This document shows positions 35,727-43,694 of a stretch of DNA of 64,000 nucleotides, piece after piece. A model generated the notes under the pieces. The model made no database searches. It was not told the DNA's origin and saw only the letters and a program-made list of their open reading frames with translations. How positions within the stretch are numbered: position 1 is the first letter of the stretch; every line of letters begins with the position of its first letter. The stretch spans positions 124,001-188,000 of the forward strand of contig NZ_JBHLJR010000006.1 of the NCBI RefSeq assembly GCF_043677095.1. Direction: 5' to 3'. The translations under genes were made by a program, and so were the position numbers. This DNA comes from Natronococcus roseus (GTDB lineage Archaea > Halobacteriota > Halobacteria > Halobacteriales > Natrialbaceae).

Positions 35727-36280
35727 GGTATCATTGCCAGTTTCGGTCTCCCCCGTTGTATCGGAACGTCGCTCGACCAGCCTGACCCGTCGCACGGCCG
35801 GACCGTCGCGATCCGTCGTCTCGGACGACTCGACACGAACACCACGTTCGGTGTACACCGCGAACTGCTCGCGGGGCGCGCGAACCGGTGCGGGCGGCAT
35901 CGTGTCGTGCCATGTGTGATCGAGTACCACTTTCGTCGCCGGGCGCCGGGGTACCGGGCTCGGTCGACAGGTGCGCCGGGGACGGGCGCGAAGTGGATCG
36001 GTCCGGCGAACGGATACCGATAGTATTTAATGAGTGAGTAATCCATCTACTTAAAGTTAGCCCCAAAAGGTATTTACCAGTACATACTTTCATACTACAT
36101 TCGGAGAAATATACTTGGGTGGGTAGTGCTTCCATACCATAGCAAGCGTTCAGCGATATAATTCATCTGCTTGCAGCGCACGGGACGATCGGTGCGCGGC
36201 GGTCGAGTCGTTAAATACGTCGCCGAAACGGACGGTCGGCGGGCGACGCCCATTTAGGACGGTCGCGCCTACGACCGACC
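35727..36280. other. Long leader region upstream of prkA and DUF5820
   Basis: 554 bases without a confident gene. The left part (35727-35930) continues the prkA frame and may be either untranslated leader or an N-terminal extension. 36020-36170 is unusually AT-rich (AGTATTTAATGAGTGAG, TTCATACTACATTCGGAG, GCGATATAATTCATC) with several TATA-like elements facing the minus strand, so the prkA promoter probably lies here, giving a long 5' leader. CATTTAGG at about 36251 is a weak TATA for the plus-strand gene. Confidence 0.5.
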
Positions 36281-36691
36281 ATGAGCGACCTCGAGTCCCT
36301 TCCCGAAGCCTGGTCGGTCTGGTCGGTCGAGGACGACGGGCGAGTCGTGCTCGCGTACCGCCCGGACGTCTTCGACGGCGAGGAGTTCCCCGCGGCCTGT
36401 CTGCCGACGCTGTACCTGACTCACGGGAAGCGAACGCGCAGACCCGGAACCAACCCCACCGACCGAACGCTCGAGCAGGACTGGTTCGTCACCTTCTACC
36501 TCGAGCCGGACGTCTCGCTGAACGAGACGAACCGGTTCGAGACGCGCGCCGAGGGACTCGAGCGGACCGTGGAACTCGCCTGCCAGTTCGACGACGGCGA
36601 GATCGACTACCGAGCGCTGTACCAGGTCCCTCGAGAGGCGTACTTCGACCGACTCGACGACCTTACCGGATCGAACGCAACCGAGTCGTGA
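36281..36691 (+). CDS. DUF5820 family protein
   Basis: 136 residues. Conserved stretches AWSVWSVEDDGRVVLAYRPD, VFDGEEFPAACLPTLYLTHG, WFVTFYLEPDVSLNETNRF and IDYRALYQVPREAYFDRLDD match, from memory, the haloarchaeal family DUF5820. Soluble, acidic, no signal peptide, no Cys cluster or enzyme motif. Function unknown. It is followed by a hairpin and T-run, so it ends its transcript. Confidence 0.75.
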   Translation: MSDLESLPEAWSVWSVEDDGRVVLAYRPDVFDGEEFPAACLPTLYLTHGKRTRRPGTNPTDRTLEQDWFVTFYLEPDVSLNETNRFETRAEGLERTVELACQFDDGEIDYRALYQVPREAYFDRLDDLTGSNATES

Positions 36692-36766
36692 CTCCGAGTT
36701 CGTCGCGTTATACAGAGCGTGCGTATGGAACGGAGAGGAATACGCCGAGCGAAGCGAGGCGTTTCA

Positions 36767-36805
36767 CCGACGGCGAGCCCCGTGGGCGAGCCGTCGGCCT
36801 TTTTT
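36767..36805 (+). terminator. Intrinsic terminator after DUF5820
   Basis: Perfect 8-bp arms CCGACGGC (36767-36774) and GCCGTCGG (36790-36797), with further GC pairing in the loop, followed by CC and six T (36800-36805). A smaller ACGCC/GGCGT hairpin precedes it at 36742-36762, and a second T6 run is at about 36814. Confidence 0.6.
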
Positions 36806-36831
36806 CATCGAAGTTTTTTGCCGGGGGTTGA

Positions 36832-36853
36832 GGCTGACGCCTCGGCGTCAGCC
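36832..36853. repeat. Near-continuous palindrome
   Basis: Perfect 10-bp inverted repeat GGCTGACGCC (36832-36841) and GGCGTCAGCC (36844-36853) with a 2-base spacer. It lies just before the minus-strand zinc-ribbon gene stop and could end that transcript, though no minus-strand T-run follows; a dimeric protein site is the alternative. Confidence 0.5.
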
Positions 36854-36903
36854 GATGCCCTCGGTAAAAAAGTTCGCTGTACGTAACAGTTCTGTCGGAC
36901 AGT

Positions 36904-37227
36904 CTACGCGTTGAAATCGAACCGCGGGCCGCCGTACGTCGGCGGATCGGGCTCGAGTTCGACCCCGTGTTCGTACCGAACGAAGTTGAGGTAAAACGGC
37001 CGGCCACAGCCCTCGACCGGTTCGCCCTCGAGATCCGTCGTCGGGCCGTCCTCGCCGCAGACGAAGGCGATCCCGTCGGCGGCCTCTCGGTCGGGATCGT
37101 CGGGGTCGGCGTACTCCCAGCCCGGCTGTGCGAGTTTCGTAACCGAGCGGTCGGCGAGATCCGGCGGCCGCTCGAGGCTGTGGACCGCGTCGCAGTGGGG
37201 ACAGGTGTAGCGGACGGTGACGCTCAT
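36904..37227 (-). CDS. Small zinc-ribbon-like protein
   Basis: 107 residues from ATG 37227 (MSVTVRYTCPHCDAVHSLE). CPHC near residue 10 and two later Cys (FVCGEDG and EGCGRPFYLNFVRYEHG) make a likely zinc ribbon. The tail is Pro/Gly-rich (PDPPTYGGPRFDFNA). No other domain is recognisable. Possibly a DNA- or RNA-associated small protein; function unknown. Convergent with DUF5820 and divergent from DUF5783. Confidence 0.75.
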   Translation of the reverse strand: MSVTVRYTCPHCDAVHSLERPPDLADRSVTKLAQPGWEYADPDDPDREAADGIAFVCGEDGPTTDLEGEPVEGCGRPFYLNFVRYEHGVELEPDPPTYGGPRFDFNA

Positions 37228-37335
37228 CGACGGCTCTAGGGAGTTCGAAGACGTAAGCCTACGGGACGGGCTCACGGGATCGACGTCGAAGCGGTCTTCC
37301 GAACCGTTTACCGACTCGCTGCCCGACGAGGGGAT

Positions 37336-37653
37336 ATGACCGAGTTCGACCCCGAGAAGTTCGACGAGAAGTACGTCCACTACTTCGAGGAGCTCGAGAC
37401 GGCGTACTCGAACGGGTACAACCAGCTCCACGGCCGATACGACTCCGAAATCCTCCGTGCGATCGATCGAAAGGTCCTGAGCGAGAGCGAGCCCGTCTAC
37501 CTCGGCGAGGGGAAGTTTCGGATCGACCTCCCCGAGGAGCGCGTCGAGACGGTTCGGGCGGCGGTCGGCGACCCCGAGCAGTTCGACGCCGTCCTCGAGG
37601 AGTTCCGCGAGCGGATCGCGGACGAACTGGTTCGGATCTTCGAGTTCGACTGA
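37336..37653 (+). CDS. DUF5783 family protein
   Basis: 105 residues. FDPEKFDEKYVHYFEELETA, YSNGYNQLHGRYDSEILRAI and KVLSESEPVYLGEG match, from memory, the haloarchaeal family DUF5783. Fully soluble, acidic, mostly helical; Tyr-rich N-terminal half. Function unknown. ATG 37336 follows TTTACC about 28 bases upstream. The eIF2B-like gene follows after 77 bases. Confidence 0.75.
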   Translation: MTEFDPEKFDEKYVHYFEELETAYSNGYNQLHGRYDSEILRAIDRKVLSESEPVYLGEGKFRIDLPEERVETVRAAVGDPEQFDAVLEEFRERIADELVRIFEFD

Positions 37654-37730
37654 CGAGCGGCCACTCCGTCCCGCCGTCGGCCCGCGAGACACCCGGAACA
37701 CCTTTTGCGGTTACGGGAATCCGTAGAGGT

Positions 37731-38582
37731 ATGATCGACGAGACGGTCGAGGAGATCAAGGACCTGCAGACGCACAGCTCCTCGGTGGTTGCCGTAAACG
37801 CGACGCGAGCGCTCGAGGAGCTCCTCGAGCGGGAGTTCGCCACGCTCGAGGAGTACGAGCGCGCCCTCGAGCAGAACGGGTCGGTGCTTCGTCGGGCGAA
37901 CCCCTCTCACGCCTCGCTACAGAACGCCGTTCGCGAGGTCGTCGGCGACGTCACCGAAGCGGACGTCGACACCGTCGACGAAGCGAAGCGACTTACCCAG
38001 GAGCGGATCGACGACGTCGTCACCAAGGTCGAGGCCGGCAAGGATCTGGCCGCCGAGAACGCCGTTTCCCACCTCGCCGACGGCGCCACACTGTTGACCC
38101 ACGACTACTCCTCGACGGTGCTCGAGGCCTTAGAGCGGGCCGTCGAGGCCGGCAAGGAGTTCGACGTCTACATCACCGAGGCCCGCCCGCGCTACATCGG
38201 CCGGAAGACCGCCCGGACGCTCGCTGATCTCGAGGGTGTCGACGCAACGCTGATCACCGACAGCGCCCACGGGCTCTACCTCGAGGACTGCGACCGGGTG
38301 CTCGTCGGGATGGACTGTATCGTCGACGAGACGCTGTACAACCGGGTCGGAACCTTCCCCATCGCCGCGACGGCGGCCCAGCTCGATGTTCCGGTCACCG
38401 TCGTCGGCTCGGCCTCGAAGATCGTCGAGGAGGGGTTCGTCTTCGAGAACGAGTACCGACCGGGAAGCGAGGTCATGTCCGAGCCGGCCGAGGGGTTCGC
38501 GATCGAGAACCCCTCCTACGACGCGACGCCGATCGGGTTGCTCGAGAGCGTGATCACCGACGAGGGTCGACAGGAGCTGTAG
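37731..38582 (+). CDS. eIF2B-like / ribose-1,5-bisphosphate isomerase family protein
   Basis: 283 residues with the two-domain fold of eIF2B-alpha and its metabolic relatives. Landmarks: EIKDLQTHSSSVVAVNATRA, ADGATLLTHDYSSTVLEALE, FDVYITEARPRYIGRKTART, CDRVLVGMDCIVDETLYNRV and PVTVVGSASKIVEEGF. Family members isomerise ribose-1,5-bisphosphate or methylthioribose-1-phosphate. True R15P isomerases are ~320 residues with CxxD active-site residues; here VGMDCIVDE has the Asp with Cys next to it, and the C-terminus is shorter. Annotated haloarchaeal homologues are often called translation initiation factor eIF-2B; enzymatic function in AMP salvage is equally possible. Confidence 0.8.
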   Translation: MIDETVEEIKDLQTHSSSVVAVNATRALEELLEREFATLEEYERALEQNGSVLRRANPSHASLQNAVREVVGDVTEADVDTVDEAKRLTQERIDDVVTKVEAGKDLAAENAVSHLADGATLLTHDYSSTVLEALERAVEAGKEFDVYITEARPRYIGRKTARTLADLEGVDATLITDSAHGLYLEDCDRVLVGMDCIVDETLYNRVGTFPIAATAAQLDVPVTVVGSASKIVEEGFVFENEYRPGSEVMSEPAEGFAIENPSYDATPIGLLESVITDEGRQEL

Positions 38583-38618
38583 TCCGCTTCGAGCCGATTC
38601 GATCCAGCATCGGCGCCC

Positions 38619-39314
38619 TCACTCGCGCTCGCCGAACGTCCGCGGCGAGCCCGCCGTCGGGCTCGCCCAGTCGACCGCGTTTCGGAGGACCCGCTGGATC
38701 TCCTCGTTCTCGTAGATCGGGTACGTCTCGTGGCCCGGTCGGAAGTAGAAGATCCGGCCGTTCCCGCGCCGGTAGCAGCAGCCGCTGCGGAACACCTCGC
38801 CGCCCTCGAACCAGCTCGTGAAGACGAGGCGGTCGGGTTCGGGGACGTCGAAGGGTTCGCCGTACATCTCCGTCGTCGGGAGCTCGATCGACTCCCCGAG
38901 CCCGTCGGCGATCGGGTGGCCGGGGTCGACGACCCACAGCCGCTCGCGACCGCCGTCCTCGCGCCACTGGAGATTACAGGTCGTCCCCATGAGCCGCTTG
39001 AAGACCTTCGAGAAGTGCCCGGAGTGGAGAACGATCAACCCCATCCCCTCGAGTACGCGCTCCTGGACGCGGTCGACGATCTCGTCGTCGACCTCGTCGT
39101 GGGCGATGTGGCCCCACCAGAACAGGACGTCGGTTGACTCGAGGACGTCCTCGGTGAGCCCGTGTTCGGGCTCGTCGAGGGTGGCCGTCCGCACCTCGTG
39201 GTCGTCCTCGAGGACGCCCGCGAGGACCTCGTGGATCCCGTCGGGGTAGACCGCGGCGGCGTCCTCGTCCTCCCGCTCGTGTCGGAACTCGTTCCAGATC
39301 GTGACTGCGACCAT
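38619..39314 (-). CDS. ThuA domain protein
   Basis: 231 residues. VTIWNEFRHEREDEDAAAVY, LESTDVLFWWGHIAHDEVDD, LIVLHSGHFSKVFKRLMG and GETETYPIYENEEIQRVLRN-like blocks are typical of ThuA (trehalose utilisation) proteins, which have a class I glutamine amidotransferase-like fold without the catalytic Cys. The His in VLHSGHFSK is conserved. ThuA is usually found with Gfo/Idh/MocA oxidoreductases in sugar 3-keto pathways; here such a gene lies divergent 331 bases away. Confidence 0.85.
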   Translation of the reverse strand: MVAVTIWNEFRHEREDEDAAAVYPDGIHEVLAGVLEDDHEVRTATLDEPEHGLTEDVLESTDVLFWWGHIAHDEVDDEIVDRVQERVLEGMGLIVLHSGHFSKVFKRLMGTTCNLQWREDGGRERLWVVDPGHPIADGLGESIELPTTEMYGEPFDVPEPDRLVFTSWFEGGEVFRSGCCYRRGNGRIFYFRPGHETYPIYENEEIQRVLRNAVDWASPTAGSPRTFGERE

Positions 39315-39645
39315 CGGCGGAACCTCCCGTCCCGACGTCCTTAGCTGGACCGATCAGCCCCGATTCGTTGCCATGACAACGGGTGACAACAGGCGGTTTC
39401 TTCTCGAAGCCGCGACACCGACGGCGGTAATCTCGGTGTTCTTTTCGTATTCGTCGGTGGTCACACGGCCGAATACTGTAGCGAAACGTATATGACTCCG
39501 TGTTGTACACATTTTCGGGACACAATACTTATCTCGATCGCTGCCCGCGTTCCGATATGAACCGGGATCGCACGCAAACGACAGCGAAATTTGGGGTTTT
39601 CGAGGAAGAAACGGAATCGACGGGTGAGAAACGGGGGGTTTCCAA
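39315..39645. other. Divergent promoter region, ThuA / oxidoreductase
   Basis: 331 bases without a gene. CAATACTTATCTCG (about 39520-39534) is a TATA candidate for the plus-strand oxidoreductase, which would leave a leader of roughly 90 bases. AAACGTATATGAC (39482-39494) is another TATA-like element. A Shine-Dalgarno-like GGGGGG ends about nine bases before the GTG start at 39646. Confidence 0.4.
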
Positions 39646-40779
39646 GTGATCGACGCCGAGATCGGCGTCGGGATCGTCGGCCTCGGCGGGATGGGGCAGC
39701 TCCACGCTCGCAACGTCGAGGAATTCGGCGCCGACGTCGTCGCCGGTGCCGACCTCGTCGAGAACCAGCGCGAGGCGTTCGCCGCCGAGTTCGGGGCGAC
39801 GACGTACGAAACCCACGAGGGGTTGGTCGTCGACGAGGACGTCGACGCGGTTATCGTGACGACCCCCAACCGGTTTCACGAGCCGATCACGGTCGACGCG
39901 CTCGAGGCCGACAACCACGTTCTCGTCGAGAAACCCCTCGCTCACACCCTCGAGAGCGCCGAGCGAATCGCCGATGCCGCACTCGAGGCGGACGGGATCT
40001 GCATGGTCGGCTTCCACAACCGCCACGCCGCCTCGATGGCGATGTTCGACGAGCAACGCGACCGCTTCGGCGAGCTCACCCACGTCGAGGCGAACTACGT
40101 TCGACGGCGCGGCGTTCCGGGCCCCGGCTCGTGGTTCACCGACCCCGACCTGGCCGGGGGCGGCTCCCTGCTCGACATCGGCGTCCACGCGATCGACCTC
40201 GCGCTATACGCGATGGACTTTCCCGAGGTCGTCGAGGTCAGCGGCGTCGCCCGCTCGACGTTCGGGATGGACGACGACTACGCCGACCCCGACGGGTTCG
40301 GCGACGCCTGGGACGGAACCGCCGAGACCTACGAGGTCGACGACTCGGTCAGCGCCTTCGTTCGCTGCAAGGACGGCCGAACGATCTCGCTCGAGGCCGC
40401 CTGGGCGACGAACCGCGAGCCGAGCATGGACTTCCGGGTTCGGGGCACCGACGCGGGTGCCCAGTTCGATATCGGTTCGACCGACATGGAGATCCTCGAG
40501 GCCGGTACGGCCGGCTGCGACCACTACGCCGACGTCGATCTCACCGGCGACGCCTCGCTGACGGGCCACCAGGAACAGGACGCCCGGTTCCTCGAGACGA
40601 TCGCTGCGGGCGTCGAACCCGAGACGAATACGATCGAGGAGGCACTGATCGTCCAGCGCGTGATCGACGCGATCTACCGCTCGAGCGAGACCGGGCGGGC
40701 ACAGCGCATCGAAACCGTCGGCCTCGCGGAGCGTGAGGCGGCCGGCGCCGAGGTCGAGGCGACTCAACAGACGGATTAA
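39646..40779 (+). CDS. Gfo/Idh/MocA-family oxidoreductase
   Basis: 377 residues from a GTG start. N-terminal Rossmann domain GVGIVGLGGMGQLHARNVEE, then VDAVIVTTPNRFHEPITVDA and the catalytic Lys in NHVLVEKPLAHTLESAERIA. C-terminal domain: MVGFHNRHAASMAMFDEQ, GGGSLLDIGVHAIDLALYAM (Asp and His of the active site) and SLEAAWATNREPSMDFRVRG. NAD(P)-dependent oxidation or reduction of a sugar or inositol is expected. The pairing with divergent ThuA supports a role in disaccharide or inositol catabolism. No sugar transporter is near. Confidence 0.9.
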   Translation: MIDAEIGVGIVGLGGMGQLHARNVEEFGADVVAGADLVENQREAFAAEFGATTYETHEGLVVDEDVDAVIVTTPNRFHEPITVDALEADNHVLVEKPLAHTLESAERIADAALEADGICMVGFHNRHAASMAMFDEQRDRFGELTHVEANYVRRRGVPGPGSWFTDPDLAGGGSLLDIGVHAIDLALYAMDFPEVVEVSGVARSTFGMDDDYADPDGFGDAWDGTAETYEVDDSVSAFVRCKDGRTISLEAAWATNREPSMDFRVRGTDAGAQFDIGSTDMEILEAGTAGCDHYADVDLTGDASLTGHQEQDARFLETIAAGVEPETNTIEEALIVQRVIDAIYRSSETGRAQRIETVGLAEREAAGAEVEATQQTD

Positions 40780-41134
40780 ACCGGTAGACTGCGCAACGTC
40801 GTTTTCGCCCGATCAGTAGCGTCCTGAAACTCGGTGCGTCGAATCGCTTCGGCCGTCGTTTTCGGCGGTTCCTCGCGGAGCACTGTCTCCCACAGAGACG
40901 CGTCCACGGACAGTACCTCGCCAACGCGAGACCCGGCACGTCTGCTATCCTTCCGAGGAGTCGATCGTCTCGCCGGGAACGTCGTCGGCCTGGTGACCGC
41001 CCGTGTTGACGGTCGGATTCGAGGACGGTCGCAGCCTCCGGAACTGCATCGGCCGTCCCGACCGAGGGTTCGACGGACGCGATAGACGCGACGCTTGCGG
41101 CCGAAAAGAGCGAAAGAACGGAACGGCGGCCGCG
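40780..41134. other. Gene-free region
   Basis: 355 bases between the oxidoreductase and psmB stops (convergent). I see no supported gene; a 34-codon minus-strand frame (40945-41049) was considered and not accepted. No strong hairpin with T-run was found. Confidence 0.5.
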
Positions 41135-41866
41135 TTATATGACTTCGTCGAAGTCGTGGTGGCCCTCGATCTCGACGCCCTCGTCGGTGATCTCACAGAG
41201 GAAGACGCCGTTCCCGGATCCGGTGTCGCGCTCTGCAGCGGACTTGATGCCGCGGGCGGCGACCGTCTTGGCCTCCTCGTTGGACATGTCGTCGTCGTAG
41301 GCCTGCTCTAGGTGACCGTAGGCCAGCTGCATCCCGGAGCCGGTGACCGTGTAGTCGTCCTCCATGACGCCGCCTGCGGGGTCGATGCTGTAGACGTGGC
41401 TGCCCTCCTCGTCGACGCCGCCCAGGATCGGGTGGATGGCGAAGAACGGACCGCCGCGGGCGAAGTTCCCCGCGAGCGTCGCGAGCGCGTCGATGCTCAT
41501 GACCTCGCCGCGACGGGCCTCGTTGAGGTTGACCTCGGCGCGGAGGCTCTTGATGAACGACTGGGCGCCCCCGACGCTGCCGACCATCGTCAGCGCGGCG
41601 GTCGGGTGGATCTGTTCGACCTTCTGGACGTTCTTGTTCGAGACGAACCGGCCGCCGAGGCTGGCGCGCATGTCCGTCGCGATGACGACGCCGTCGGCGG
41701 TCGTGATGCCGATCGTCGTCGTTCCGGTCTTGTTGACGTTGTCGAGATCGGACGCCGAGATGTCGTTCTGTGGCAGCGAGCCGAGTTCGGGCTCGTATGG
41801 GTTCATCTCGGCCGACAGCTGACTGCTCGTTCGGGAAAAGTCCGAGTCGTGAGTAGGCGTACGCAT
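41135..41866 (-). CDS. psmB: Proteasome beta subunit
   Basis: 243 residues, a precursor of the 20S core protease. The propeptide (1-48) ends before the catalytic threonine: processing at Gly48-Thr49 (NVNKTG / TTTIGITTADGVVIATDM) frees Thr49. Conserved Asp65 and Lys82 complete the active site, with SVGGAQSFIKSLRAEVNLNE, FAIHPILGGVDEEGSHVYSI and GSGMQLAYGHLEQ of the beta fold. It assembles with PsmA rings and PAN ATPases in the cytoplasm. The start ATG 41866 is 25 bases after a TATA box. Second haloarchaeal beta types exist; this sequence cannot say which paralogue it is. Confidence 0.95.
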   Translation of the reverse strand: MRTPTHDSDFSRTSSQLSAEMNPYEPELGSLPQNDISASDLDNVNKTGTTTIGITTADGVVIATDMRASLGGRFVSNKNVQKVEQIHPTAALTMVGSVGGAQSFIKSLRAEVNLNEARRGEVMSIDALATLAGNFARGGPFFAIHPILGGVDEEGSHVYSIDPAGGVMEDDYTVTGSGMQLAYGHLEQAYDDDMSNEEAKTVAARGIKSAAERDTGSGNGVFLCEITDEGVEIEGHHDFDEVI

Positions 41867-41890
41867 TGACCGAAGGTTACGGCCGGGACC

Positions 41891-41898
41891 ATATAAAA
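41891..41898 (-). promoter_or_regulatory. TATA box of psmB
   Basis: TTTTATAT on the minus strand, 25-32 bases before the psmB ATG at 41866. Confidence 0.65.
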
Positions 41899-42002
41899 CA
41901 TCGGCGGTAACAACCCTCGTTTCCGCTACCGACGGTCCGTACGGCGCCGTCGCTCGAGAGCGGGTCGGGTCGTCGCGGATGGGCGGAAAACGAGCTCTCA
42001 GT

Positions 42003-42176
42003 TCACTCCTGGCGGACGTCGTCGTACGCCTCGCCGACGTTCTCGATCAGCCGGTGCAGCGGGAGGGTGTAGCCGACCTGTCGGGTCGCCATTGCGAGCG
42101 GCATCGCGAGGATGCCGACGACAATGCAGAGCTGGTACAGTGCGAACAGCGTCGCGTGGTACGCGCGGGATTTCAT
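42003..42176 (-). CDS. 57-residue small membrane protein
   Basis: A short gene read directly from the minus strand: ATG 42176, TGA 42003. It begins MKSRAYHATLFALYQLCIVV, continues GILAMPLAMATRQVGYTLPL and ends HRLIENVGEAYDDVRQE. One transmembrane helix (about residues 8-31) is followed by a second, less hydrophobic segment and an acidic amphipathic tail. A clear TATA box (42206-42213) 30 bases upstream supports expression. From memory, similar one-helix proteins near here occur in other haloarchaea. Function unknown. Divergent from the UPF0212 gene. Confidence 0.75.
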   Translation of the reverse strand: MKSRAYHATLFALYQLCIVVGILAMPLAMATRQVGYTLPLHRLIENVGEAYDDVRQE

Positions 42177-42205
42177 CGACGTTCACGCGTTGGGAGATCG
42201 AGGGA

Positions 42206-42213
42206 GTATATAA
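42206..42213 (-). promoter_or_regulatory. TATA box of the small membrane protein
   Basis: ACTTATATACTCCC on the minus strand, centred about 33 bases before ATG 42176. Confidence 0.6.
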
Positions 42214-42448
42214 GTGTTCTTGCTCGGAAGAGAGTGTAACGATCGGTAGTGTAGAACGAGGTCGACGCTGTCTTGCGATTAAAGCTAGCTTGTGCCTGGA
42301 GCAACTTCGGCTGTCTCCCGACCGAGATTCGACTATCCAGGTTCGAATCGACCCGGTCGTTTCTCGTAACTTATGCGCATTATCGGCTTCGCGTGCGCGC
42401 CGCGGTCGGAATCGCAAAGCAGGAAACCCCCCGGGCCGACCATCCGGT

Positions 42449-42802
42449 ATGGGAAACTACCTCGTCGGGATGGAAGCAGCGTGGTTGGTTCGTGACGTCG
42501 ACGAGATCGACGACGCGATCGGCGTCGCGGTCAGCGAAGCCGGAAAGCGGCTCAACAGCGAGGGCCTCGAGTACGTCGAGGTCGAGGTCGGCGCGACGGG
42601 CTGTCCGGCCTGTGGCGAACCGTTCGACTCGGCGTTCGTTGCAGCCGACACCGCGCTCGTCGGACTGGCCCTCGAGATGGAAGTGTACAACGCCGATAGC
42701 GAGGAACACGCCTCCCGGATCGCAAAGAGCGAGGTCGGCGGCGCCCTGCGTGACGTTCCGCTGTCGGTCGTCGAGATCGTCGAGACGGCCGAGGACGAGT
42801 AG
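42449..42802 (+). CDS. UPF0212 (DUF555) family protein
   Basis: 117 residues from ATG 42449 (MGNYLVGMEAAWLVRDVDE). CPACGEPFDSAFVAADTALV carries a CxxC zinc-binding candidate in the middle; the flanks (EGLEYVEVEVGATG and VGLALEMEVYNADSEEHAS) match the archaeal UPF0212 family. It is found across Euryarchaeota and its function is unknown. The frame continues upstream without conserved sequence. Followed after 50 bases by the XRE-CBS regulator with its own TATA box. Confidence 0.85.
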   Translation: MGNYLVGMEAAWLVRDVDEIDDAIGVAVSEAGKRLNSEGLEYVEVEVGATGCPACGEPFDSAFVAADTALVGLALEMEVYNADSEEHASRIAKSEVGGALRDVPLSVVEIVETAEDE

Positions 42803-42823
42803 CGAGCCGGCCCACCCAAACAC

Positions 42824-42833
42824 CTTTCTATAA
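42824..42833 (+). promoter_or_regulatory. TATA box of the XRE-CBS gene
   Basis: TTTCTATAAC, 20-29 bases before ATG 42853. Confidence 0.6.
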
Positions 42834-42852
42834 CCCGTAGTTATTGGGTCGT

Positions 42853-43392
42853 ATGGAGCTGCCGACGCCAGCGGACCTGCGCCAGCGCCGCACCGAACTC
42901 GGGTTGACCCAGAGCGAACTCGCCGAGACCGCCGAGGTCTCCCAGCCGCTGATCGCTCGGATCGAGGGCGGCGACGTCGATCCCCGCCTCTCGACGCTTC
43001 GGCGAATCGTCAACGCCCTCGAGACGGCCGAGAGCGACGTCGTCCGCGCCGAGGATCTGATGAACGAGGCGGTCGTCAGCGTCGCCCCCGACGAGGCGGT
43101 CGCCGAAGCCGCCCGCAAGATGGAGGAGGAGGCCTACTCCCAGCTCGCGGTGATCCAGGACGGCATTCCGGTCGGGTCGATCAGCCAGAGCGATCTCGTC
43201 CACCTCGACTCCGAAGCCCGCGACGAGCCGATCGAACAGCACATGAGCGAGAGCTTCCCGACCGTCTCGAAGGACGCGACGTTAGACGAGATCAGCAACC
43301 TGCTCGAGCACTACAAGGCGGTGATGATCACCGAGGCCGGCGAGACGGTCGGGATCATCACCGAGGCCGACGTCGCCGCGCGGTTCTCCTGA
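42853..43392 (+). CDS. XRE helix-turn-helix regulator with paired CBS domains
   Basis: 179 residues from ATG 42853. Helix-turn-helix: DLRQRRTELGLTQSELAETA and EVSQPLIARIEGGDVDPRLS, then STLRRIVNALETAES. Two CBS motifs follow: MNEAVVSVAPDEAVAEAARK with AVIQDGIPVGSISQSDLVHL, and MSESFPTVSKDATLDEISNL with AVMITEAGETVGIITEADVA. CBS pairs bind adenosine nucleotides, so DNA binding is probably set by the energy state of the cell. This architecture is widespread in haloarchaea and methanogens. Target genes unknown. Confidence 0.9.
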   Translation: MELPTPADLRQRRTELGLTQSELAETAEVSQPLIARIEGGDVDPRLSTLRRIVNALETAESDVVRAEDLMNEAVVSVAPDEAVAEAARKMEEEAYSQLAVIQDGIPVGSISQSDLVHLDSEARDEPIEQHMSESFPTVSKDATLDEISNLLEHYKAVMITEAGETVGIITEADVAARFS

Positions 43393-43694
43393 CGAAACGG
43401 ATTTCGGCTCGAGGGCGGAGCCTCGCTACGACGCCTCGAGGTCGACGGAACGACGAACCTGGATCACCGAAGGAACGCGTCTCACGGCTCCGAAGACCGG
43501 ACGGTGGCGATACCAGGGGGTCTCGTCGAAGCGGCGGGCGAGCCCCGATACCTTCCGGACGCGCCCGAGTCCGTCTAGCTGTGAGGATATAACACTCTTA
43601 TTTGTATATTTATTTCCCAATCGGGATAAACACCGTTCAGTGTGCTTATTTTACACAATTAATACAATAGTTGGAGACAGCCTTGGGAACGGAC
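43393..43694. other. Promoter region of the acidic secreted protein
   Basis: 302 bases without a gene. The last 120 bases are AT-rich (GAGGATATAACACTC, TTTGTATATTTATTTCCC, GTGCTTATTTTACACAATTAA), with several TATA candidates, the nearest about 30-45 bases before ATG 43695. The region between 43400 and 43560 is GC-rich with no supported reading frame. Confidence 0.45.

Noticed and set aside
40945..41049. 34-codon minus-strand ORF in the gap after psmB
   Set aside because: No promoter or ribosome site and no similarity known to me; kept only as a possibility.
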